This document shows positions 32,912 to 39,389 of a stretch of DNA of 64,000 nt, in pieces. The notes below the pieces were generated by a model. That model searched no databases, was not told the DNA's origin, and saw nothing but the letters and a program-made list of their open reading frames with translations. Source of the DNA: Kordia sp965224175 (GTDB lineage Bacteria > Bacteroidota > Bacteroidia > Flavobacteriales > Flavobacteriaceae); NCBI RefSeq assembly GCF_965224175.1, contig NZ_OZ245041.1:310001-374000 (forward strand). The letters are read 5' to 3'. Made by a program: the position numbers and the translations under genes. The stretch's first letter is position 1. Every line of letters starts with the position of its first letter.

Positions 32912-33304
32912 AATAAATTTTATGTTAATTTCTTACTCTATTTAATATAGGCTTTTCAGATACCGCCTTGTTGTAATTTAAGTGCACGTTATAAATTATG
33001 AACAAGGCAAAATTGCGGTATTTTATAAACCAAACTATCACGCGAAAGAGGTGTTTTAATAGTACCCCAAAAGAGGTACTATATATTGCGAGTTTTACGT
33101 AGTACTATGTTTAAGTTATTGGTTTTTAGTGTTTTTATCTGAATAAAATGCAATGATAATGAGAAGAAATATATTACTACTAGATGAACATAAAAAAAAA
33201 TTGACTTAAAAAACACCATCACATTTAATAATTTTAATGGAATTATATTATTTTCAAAGTATAATGATACAATATGTGTAATCATAAAAGTTGATAAAAC
33301 TAAG
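32912..33304. other. Intergenic region with a long imperfect palindrome
   Basis: No credible protein gene: a 68-residue minus-strand ORF at 33079-33285 looks like chance (Phe/Ile/Leu-rich, no motif). The region has the inverted repeat at 32960-33021 and a smaller hairpin AGTACC / GGTACT at 33061-33080. The near end holds the promoter for the 32525-32911 gene. Confidence 0.5.
32960..33021. repeat. 62-bp imperfect palindrome
   Basis: ATACCGCCTTGTT at 32960-32972 matches AACAAGGC at 33001-33008 and GCGGTAT at 33015-33021 in inverted order, with a further inner pairing TAATTTA / TAAATTA. It could form a large cruciform or an RNA hairpin in an untranslated leader. Confidence 0.7.
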
Positions 33305-33338
33305 AAGTCCCTTGAAGTTAATTCAAGGGACTTTTTTT
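33305..33338 (+). terminator. Terminator near-identical to that at 29254
   Basis: AAGTCCCTTGAA at 33305-33316 pairs with TTCAAGGGACTT at 33322-33333 with a T-run on the + strand. It could also serve the small peptide gene on the minus strand, which stops at 33386. Confidence 0.85.
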
Positions 33339-33385
33339 ATGCGGAAGTATTTTATTAATACTGTAGATTTAAAATTATTTATACG

Positions 33386-33538
33386 TTATGGAAGTCTACA
33401 AATGCCACTATAACATTGATATGGATAATCGCAAGGTTTACTGTCAGAGCAAAAACGTGGCGCTCCACCAATAATATTTCGTTGTCCTTTTTTATTTATA
33501 AAACTAAAACCATCGAGATTTGAAATTTTATCTAACAT
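33386..33538 (-). CDS. GG-leader Cys-rich peptide, probable RiPP or bacteriocin-like precursor
   Basis: A 50-residue gene starting at the ATG at 33538 (MLDKISNLDGFSF) and stopping at TAA 33386-33388. The leader has the LNK/Q-I-GG pattern of Flavobacteriaceae leader peptides: FINKKGQRNIIGG, with the double glycine at 24-25. The core after GG has 25 residues with four Cys (Cys29, 35, 41, 46 of the precursor), starting APRFC and ending GICRLP. Such peptides are cleaved at GG by C39-type peptidase ABC exporters and can be disulfide-bonded or otherwise modified. A purine-rich AAAAAAGAAAG segment lies before the start. No transporter or modification enzyme lies within the window. Confidence 0.7.
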   Translation of the reverse strand: MLDKISNLDGFSFINKKGQRNIIGGAPRFCSDSKPCDYPYQCYSGICRLP

Positions 33539-33644
33539 AACTTTCTTTTTTCATGAGTTTTTAAATGTACAAAAAAAATATGTATTAAAAAGTATGGTTT
33601 TTCCGTAATATTCTAGATTACTTCTGAATCATTTTGTAAGAACA

Positions 33645-33680
33645 ATAAAAAAACGCTTCCTACAATTGTAAAAAGCGTTC
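33645..33680 (-). terminator. Intrinsic terminator of pheT
   Basis: On the minus strand AACGCTTTTTACAATTGTAG begins the stem, then AAGCGTT closes it and a run of seven T follows. The inner TACAATTGTA is itself palindromic. It lies about 75 bp past the pheT stop. Confidence 0.85.
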
Positions 33681-33730
33681 TATATATAATTGACCAATTG
33701 ATATAGTATCAAATTAATCAGTAAAAGTTA

Positions 33731-33753
33731 TTACATCGAGCGGAGTCGAGATG
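33731..33753. repeat. Short inverted repeat ACATCGAGCGGAGTCGAGATGT at the end of pheT
   Basis: Immediately after the pheT stop the minus strand reads ACATCTCGACTCCGCTCGAT and then GT, an imperfect hairpin. The word CTCGACTCCGCTCGA is a widespread short repeat in Flavobacteriaceae intergenic regions. Confidence 0.6.
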
Positions 33754-36186
33754 TTATCTCAATTCAGCACCTAATTGTTTTTCAAAACTCTGCTGAAGTT
33801 TGTTCATAATTTTATCAATCTGTTTGTCTGTCAGTGTTTTATGTTCGTCTTGTAATGTAAAGCTAACTGCGTAACTTTTCTTTCCTTTTGGTAATTTATC
33901 TCCTTGATATACATCAAACAAACTTACTTCTTTCAGTAAATTACGTTCGCTTTGTTTTGCGATGTTGTGAATTTCAGCAAACGTAGTAGCTTCATCAATT
34001 AACAAAGCAAAATCTCTACGTACTTTTGGAAATTTAGGAATATCTTTAAACTTGATCTTTCTGTTTTTAGCAACTTCAATCACATTATCCCAATTGAAAT
34101 CTGCATGAATTACTTCTTGCTTAATGTCGAAAGCCTTTAATACTTTACGTTTTACAATTCCAAACTCTACCAATTTTATTTTACCTAAACTCAAGGTTAA
34201 ACCTTCTGCAAATAAATCATTTTTAATAGGAGAAGTTTTCAAAGAATTTAAGCCTAAACGCGATAAGACAGCAGTTACAATTCCTTTCGCATAGAAAAAG
34301 TCAGTTGCAACAGGTTTCGCTTGTCTCCATGTTTCCGAATTTGTATTTCCAGTAATTAATAAAGACAAATGTTTGTTTTCATCACGATTTCCTTCACTAT
34401 ATGCATGATAGGTTTTTCCAAATTCGAAAAACTTTAAATCACTTTGTTTTCTGTTGATGTTATGAGAAATAGCTTCCAGTCCAGAAAACAATAATGATTG
34501 ACGCATTACAGACAAATCACTACTCAACGGATTCAACATCGTAATATTATGCTCAGCTTTCAATTGTTCAGAAAGTTCAACATAGGAAGCAGTTGTTAGC
34601 GAATTTGCCATGATTTCATAGAAACCTTGAGAAACCAACTGCGCACCAACTACATCTTGTAATTTATAATCTTCGTAGCGTGAAGTGTTTGAAATAGACG
34701 TATGCCATTTTTCATCAAACTTTATATTGTTGTAGCCGTATACACGTAAAATTTCTTCAATAACATCAGCTTCACGCTGTACATCAACTCTGAAGGCTGG
34801 AATTGTTAAACCTAATCCACCATCAGTTACAGAATTAATTTTAATCTCTAAAGACGATAAAATATTCTTAATGGTTTCTCTTGGTAACTCTTCACCGATA
34901 AGTTTTGTAATATTTTCGAAAGATACACGTACTTGGAAATCTTCGATTTTTGTTGGATAACTATCAGAAACATCACTTGTAATTTCTCCACCTGCTAACT
35001 CTTGAATTAACAATGCAGCTCTTTTTAAAGCATACTCAGTGATATTTGGATCAATTCCACGTTCAAAACGGAAAGAAGCGTCAGTATTTAAACCATGACG
35101 TTTTGCTGTTTTACGAACAGAAACAGGATTAAAATAGGCGCTTTCTAAGAAAATATTAGTTGTATTTTCGGTTACACCAGATTTAATTCCGCCAAAAACC
35201 CCCGCAATACATAAAGGCTTTTCAGTATCACAAATCATTAAATCGTCTTCGTGTAATTCACGTTCTACTTCATCAAGCGTAGTAAACTTTGTGCCAGCTT
35301 CTAATGTTTTTACAATGATTTTATTTCCCGAAATATAATTTGCATCAAATGCGTGTAATGGTTGTCCTAATTCATGTAATACATAATTGGTAACATCTAC
35401 AACATTATTTTTTGGAGTTAATCCAATAGCTTTTAAGCGATGTTGTAACCATTCAGGAGAAGTTTTTACTTGTACTCCAGAAATTGTAACACCACAATAA
35501 CGAGGTGCTAAAGTTTTATCTTCAACTTCTACGTCCATTTTTAGTGTTCTATTATCGACTCTAAAACTACTTGTAGAAGGTGTAATTAATTCAAGCTTAA
35601 TATCTTTTTGAAGTAAACCAGCTTTTAAATCTCTGGCAACTCCATGATGACTCATTGCATCGGCTCTGTTTGGTGTTAAACCAATTTCAAATACCGTATC
35701 ATTTTCAATATCAAACACTTCATTTGCAGGAGTTCCAGGAACTAAAGCTTCGTCTAAGATCATAATTCCGTCATGACTTTCGCCCAAACCAAGTTCATCT
35801 TCAGCGCAAATCATTCCATGAGAAGCTTCACCACGAATTTTCCCTTTTTTGATTTTAAAACCTTTTCCTTCTTCATCATATAAAGTAGTTCCTACAGTAG
35901 CAACAGGTACTTTTTGTCCGGCAGCAACATTTGGTGCACCACAAACAATTTGTACAGGCTCACCAGTTCCTAAATCAACAGTAGTTACTTTTAAGCGATC
36001 TGCGTTTGGATGTTGTTCACAAGTTAACACATGCCCAATTACAATTCCTTCCAATCCGCCTTGTACAGATTCGTATTTCTCGATACCTTCAACTTCTAAA
36101 CCTAAATCGGTTAAGAGTTCTCCAGTTTTTTCAGCGTCCCAGTCAAGTTGAATAAATTGCTTTACCCAATTGTATGATATTTTCAT
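33754..36186 (-). CDS. pheT: Phenylalanine-tRNA ligase, beta subunit
   Basis: 810 residues, the full length for this subunit. An N-terminal tRNA-binding (EMAP-like) domain is at about 40-150 (GHVLTCEQHPNADRLKVTTVD, VCGAPNVA). The B3/B4 editing domain is at about 205-390, B5 at about 405-475, and the synthetase core at about 490-680 (MLNPLSSDLSVMRQSLLFSGLEA). The FDX-ACB anticodon-binding domain covers the last 95 residues (FPKVRRDFALLIDE). It pairs with PheS, encoded elsewhere, to charge tRNA-Phe. A consensus promoter lies directly upstream. Confidence 0.97.
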   Translation of the reverse strand: MKISYNWVKQFIQLDWDAEKTGELLTDLGLEVEGIEKYESVQGGLEGIVIGHVLTCEQHPNADRLKVTTVDLGTGEPVQIVCGAPNVAAGQKVPVATVGTTLYDEEGKGFKIKKGKIRGEASHGMICAEDELGLGESHDGIMILDEALVPGTPANEVFDIENDTVFEIGLTPNRADAMSHHGVARDLKAGLLQKDIKLELITPSTSSFRVDNRTLKMDVEVEDKTLAPRYCGVTISGVQVKTSPEWLQHRLKAIGLTPKNNVVDVTNYVLHELGQPLHAFDANYISGNKIIVKTLEAGTKFTTLDEVERELHEDDLMICDTEKPLCIAGVFGGIKSGVTENTTNIFLESAYFNPVSVRKTAKRHGLNTDASFRFERGIDPNITEYALKRAALLIQELAGGEITSDVSDSYPTKIEDFQVRVSFENITKLIGEELPRETIKNILSSLEIKINSVTDGGLGLTIPAFRVDVQREADVIEEILRVYGYNNIKFDEKWHTSISNTSRYEDYKLQDVVGAQLVSQGFYEIMANSLTTASYVELSEQLKAEHNITMLNPLSSDLSVMRQSLLFSGLEAISHNINRKQSDLKFFEFGKTYHAYSEGNRDENKHLSLLITGNTNSETWRQAKPVATDFFYAKGIVTAVLSRLGLNSLKTSPIKNDLFAEGLTLSLGKIKLVEFGIVKRKVLKAFDIKQEVIHADFNWDNVIEVAKNRKIKFKDIPKFPKVRRDFALLIDEATTFAEIHNIAKQSERNLLKEVSLFDVYQGDKLPKGKKSYAVSFTLQDEHKTLTDKQIDKIMNKLQQSFEKQLGAELR

Positions 36187-36209
36187 TCGTATTAGTATTG
36201 AATAGTCCG

Positions 36210-36240
36210 CAAAGATAAGATAATGCGGTAAGTTGACAAA
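36210..36240 (-). promoter_or_regulatory. Promoter of pheT
   Basis: On the minus strand TTTG (36240-36237), a 19-bp spacer and TATCTTTG (36217-36210) match the Bacteroidota consensus. Transcription would start near 36204, giving a leader of about 18 bases. Confidence 0.85.
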
Positions 36241-36270
36241 TAAGTTTGTACTTGATTTTTGGTCACTAAC

Positions 36271-36424
36271 GTTCCTAGAATTTAGACCGCTTTGCTATTA
36301 GAATCTAGATCGCTACGCTATTAGATGTTAGACGCACTTTGCCTTTATACTTGTTTCTGCTGAAGCAGAAATTTTTTAGACTACTTCGCTTTTAGAATCC
36401 ATTTCGCTTTGCGCATGGATTTAG
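36271..36424. repeat. AGCGAAGCG-family repeat, copy 2 (inverted orientation)
   Basis: Units TTTAGACCGCTTTGCTATTAG, TAGATCGCTACGCTATTAGA and GACTACTTCGCTTTTAGAA read in the opposite orientation to the other copies. The stretch includes TTTCTGCTGAAGCAGAAA, a perfect hairpin, also present in copy 3 as TTTCTGCTTCAGCAGAAA. Confidence 0.7.
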
Positions 36425-36460
36425 GTTTTTTTATCTTGATAAACTTTAGTGTAAATACTA

Positions 36461-37204
36461 CTAGATTTTAGACGATTTTTTACTTTTCATTTTCAAACTA
36501 TTAAAAACCACTTTCAGTACATCCTGTGATAACTTATGATTTGAGGGAATTCCTAGCCATAATTGATTGGAATTAGGATTTTTATCTAAGTTTATAAAAT
36601 ACACACTATGATATTTAGAAGTATCTTTCCCTTTGTATATACTTATCGTTCTTTCAAAATCATTAAGAGTATCCGTTTTGATAGAATAATCATTGAACTT
36701 ATCTCGATTTTCTTCATAACCATAAAATGGAATCGTATATTCTTTCTGATCAAATTCGAACGTATAGTGATAAGTCCGCTTCGTATTTTTAGAATTACTA
36801 AATTTAGTGTCTGTAGTAGTTTTGTTTAATTTGACATTTTTAATTTTTTTAGAGATATCACTAGGGTTTATACTACCTTTTTCATCTTCATAAGGTGTAA
36901 GATCAATAATAGATACTAAGGAGTTAAAAGCATCAAAACCAAGTCTTTTTGAATTTTCTTCAAGATATTGTTGTTCTGTTAAAGGAGGTTTTGGAGAATA
37001 CCAACCATAGTCAAATGTAAAAGTAGCTTCTCCATTGGTTATTTTACCAACAAACGAATCAATTCCTCTAAGTTTTTTATACTCAAAATCGTTAGGAACA
37101 GTGATTGAAAAATGACCTAAGTCGATTATTTTATCTTCGGTAGATTTTTGTTTACAGTTAATTACAGCAAAACACACTAATATTAGAAAGTATATTCTTT
37201 TCAT
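36461..37204 (-). CDS. Lipoprotein of unknown function (247 aa)
   Basis: An SPII signal (VCFAVINC, Cys at about residue 17) anchors the protein. The mature part begins with Lys/Gln-rich residues and then SITVPNDFEYKKLRGIDSF, a phrase seen in small Bacteroidota lipoproteins with a beta-rich PsbP/DUF-like fold; this is only a resemblance. The body has many charged residues and no Cys. It has repeat clusters on both sides and no operon partners. Confidence 0.65.
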   Translation of the reverse strand: MKRIYFLILVCFAVINCKQKSTEDKIIDLGHFSITVPNDFEYKKLRGIDSFVGKITNGEATFTFDYGWYSPKPPLTEQQYLEENSKRLGFDAFNSLVSIIDLTPYEDEKGSINPSDISKKIKNVKLNKTTTDTKFSNSKNTKRTYHYTFEFDQKEYTIPFYGYEENRDKFNDYSIKTDTLNDFERTISIYKGKDTSKYHSVYFINLDKNPNSNQLWLGIPSNHKLSQDVLKVVFNSLKMKSKKSSKI

Positions 37205-37249
37205 ATACTAAATATAGGATAAAAAGAACAAAGTCTAAATTCCTATTTC

Positions 37250-37354
37250 TAAGAGCGAAAGCGATTCTAAAAGATTTCTGCTTCAGCAGAAACAAGTCTA
37301 AAAGCGTCAGCGATCTAACAGCGAAGCGGTCTTAATTCTAACAGCGCCAGCGAT
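37250..37354. repeat. AGCGAAGCG-family repeat, copy 3
   Basis: Units include CTAAGAGCGAAAGCGATTCTA, CTAAAAGCGTCAGCGATCTA and ACAGCGAAGCGGTCTTA, with the hairpin TTTCTGCTTCAGCAGAAA between them. The last unit runs into the next gene so that the TAG stop of the LytTR regulator lies inside the repeat word GATCTAAAG. Confidence 0.75.
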
Positions 37355-38080
37355 CTAAAGTATCAATTCCTTAATCTTATTCGCATAACTACGGCTTACT
37401 TTCAGTTTTTCACCATTTTTCAAAATCAAAATATAACTCTTTCCATATTTAGATACTTCTTGAATTGCTGTCAAACTCACAATAATACTACGATGAATGC
37501 GCATAAATTGTTTCGGATTGAGTTTTTCTTCCAATTGAGAAATTCCACGGTTGCTTAAATATCCGTCATTACTATCATAGATTTTGGAATAACTTCCATA
37601 CGCTTCAATATAACTAATATCTTCAGTAGCAAGCGTAACGTATTTTGAACCTTTTTCTACAATAATACGATCAGGAAAGGAGTTTTTAGAAAGAATATGT
37701 TCGTTGGCTAATGGCACAATTTGACTTGGCGAATTGTCTTTTAATTTGCTAATTGCTTTATCAAAACGCTCTCTAGTGTAGGGTTTTAATAAATAATCTA
37801 CCGCATGAACTTCAAAGGCTTTTAGCGCATATTTATCATAGGCAGTACTAAAAATAATAGTTGGTAATTCGTTTAAATGTTCTAAAACATCAAAACCTGT
37901 CAATCCTGGCATTTGTATATCCATAAACACCAAATCAGGTTTAAATTCGTTGATAATTCTTATAGCATCAACACCATTATTGGCTTCTCCAACAAGAATC
38001 AATTCTTTGTGATATTCTAAATATTCTTTGATGAGCGTTCTTCCAGATTTCTCATCATCAACAATAATTACTTTCTTCAT
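37355..38080 (-). CDS. LytTR-type response regulator
   Basis: 241 residues. The receiver domain has Asp8/Asp9, phospho-acceptor Asp54 (FMDIQMP) and Lys of YLLKPYTRE. The LytTR DNA-binding domain covers about 135-240 (ISYIEAYGSYSKIY, FMRIHRSIIVSLTAI, GEKLKVSRSYANKIKE). It forms a pair with the kinase encoded 8 bp upstream. The divergent outer-membrane protein gene at 39390 is a likely target, since inverted repeats lie between them. Stop codon is within a dispersed repeat. Confidence 0.93.
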   Translation of the reverse strand: MKKVIIVDDEKSGRTLIKEYLEYHKELILVGEANNGVDAIRIINEFKPDLVFMDIQMPGLTGFDVLEHLNELPTIIFSTAYDKYALKAFEVHAVDYLLKPYTRERFDKAISKLKDNSPSQIVPLANEHILSKNSFPDRIIVEKGSKYVTLATEDISYIEAYGSYSKIYDSNDGYLSNRGISQLEEKLNPKQFMRIHRSIIVSLTAIQEVSKYGKSYILILKNGEKLKVSRSYANKIKELIL

Positions 38081-38088
38081 CTGTGTTA

Positions 38089-39144
38089 TTATAATTCAAA
38101 ATATACTTTTAATCCTGTTGGAATGTTATCAGAAAACTGTAACGTGGAATTGTACATTTTTTGCAAACGTTTTTGAGTATTGCTAATGCCAACACCTAAA
38201 TTAAAAATATTTTCTTTATTAGCTATACCAACTCCAGTATCGTTAATTTCAAAAACCAATTTAGCTGCTTTTTCTCTAACGATAATAGTAATTTCTCCAC
38301 CTTGAACCAAAGGTGAAATTCCATGTTTCACAGAGTTTTCAACTAATGGTTGCAGCAGCATTGGCGGAATTTTACGAGAAAGTAATTCTTCAGGAACATC
38401 AATATAAATAGAAAGTCGATCTTCAAACCTTCGTTGTTCTAATTTCAAATACTGACTCACAAAATTGAGTTCTTCTTTCAAGGATACCAAATCTTCACGA
38501 CTTGCTTTCAATTGATAACGAAACAAATCTGCTAATTCTGCGATCATCTCACGTGTATCTTCCATTTCTTTGGGAACACTAGCATTAATCGTATTAAAAA
38601 CATTATACAAAAAATGAGGATTCAATTGTGCTTTGATGGCACTCAACTCACTTTTCAGAGCAATATTCTTCAATTCCATTTCCGCTTGAATATTTCGTTG
38701 ATTAATTACATAATATTCGTAAGCGTGTAACAATGAAAATTGTATCAGATAGATTAACATTGGAATATAAAGATCCCAAACTTCACCAGAACCTGTTAAA
38801 TGTGTAAATCCTATAAGTTCACAGACATAATGGTATACTTTCCATGCAAAAAATATAAATAATGGTAACCCAGCAACATGCAATGCCAATCGATCCCAAA
38901 TTGGCCAACGTTTACACAGCCTAAAAATAACTACCCAAACAATTGTAGTAATTACAAACATAATTACATATTGCAATCCAGCAGCATCAAACCAACTTCT
39001 AATGCTTAAATAATCTGAATAATCTCTATACTTTAAAGGTGTATTAAATAATATCGCGGTATGATATACAACAGATAGCAAAAAATAAATACCTGTAAAA
39101 ATCAGGATTTCTATGACTCTAATACCAAAAATACGTTTGTTCAT
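38089..39144 (-). CDS. LytS/YehU-type sensor histidine kinase
   Basis: 351 residues. About four membrane helices in the first 150 residues are followed by a coiled coil (QAEMELKNIALKSELSAIKA). The His_kinase domain has phospho-acceptor His in LNPHFLYNVFN, the LEQRRFEDRL segment and a HATPase_c with VENSVKHGI, NDTGVGI and GVGISNTQKRL. It lacks a large outer sensor region, so it probably senses through the membrane part. It is co-transcribed with the LytTR regulator and divergent from the beta-barrel protein at 39390. Confidence 0.93.
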   Translation of the reverse strand: MNKRIFGIRVIEILIFTGIYFLLSVVYHTAILFNTPLKYRDYSDYLSIRSWFDAAGLQYVIMFVITTIVWVVIFRLCKRWPIWDRLALHVAGLPLFIFFAWKVYHYVCELIGFTHLTGSGEVWDLYIPMLIYLIQFSLLHAYEYYVINQRNIQAEMELKNIALKSELSAIKAQLNPHFLYNVFNTINASVPKEMEDTREMIAELADLFRYQLKASREDLVSLKEELNFVSQYLKLEQRRFEDRLSIYIDVPEELLSRKIPPMLLQPLVENSVKHGISPLVQGGEITIIVREKAAKLVFEINDTGVGIANKENIFNLGVGISNTQKRLQKMYNSTLQFSDNIPTGLKVYFEL

Positions 39145-39264
39145 AATTCGTTTTCTAAATTTCTGTAATGCCTACTTTTATAAAGATTGATACTACTATA
39201 GTATTTCTATTCATAAGTTAATTCAAAACTAACTCAATTCGTTTATACTCGAAACAAACTTTTT

Positions 39265-39330
39265 ACGAGTTGCCCTATAGATTGATGAATGGACCTTTGG
39301 GCAACTGATGAACGATTTGGGACAACTCGT
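39265..39330. promoter_or_regulatory. Inverted GAGTTGCCC / GGGCAAC / GGGACAACTC motifs in a divergent promoter
   Basis: ACGAGTTGCCC at 39265-39275 is complementary to GGGCAACT at 39299-39306 and, with one bulged base, to GGGACAACTCGT at 39319-39330. The sites lie between the LytS/LytTR genes and the beta-barrel gene and may be operators or alternative hairpins in the leader of the latter. Confidence 0.5.
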
Positions 39331-39389
39331 AACTTTTACATTGTACAAGATGGATTGCCGATGCATATTTGTTGAAAATTTTAACACTT

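Noticed and set aside
33079..33285. 68-codon minus-strand ORF
   Set aside because: Phe/Ile/Leu-rich translation with no motif, in AT-rich noncoding sequence; typical of a chance frame.
36271..37354. AGCGAAGCG repeats read as a CRISPR array
   Set aside because: Units are degenerate, spacing is irregular and short, there are no unique spacers of fixed length, and no cas genes are present.
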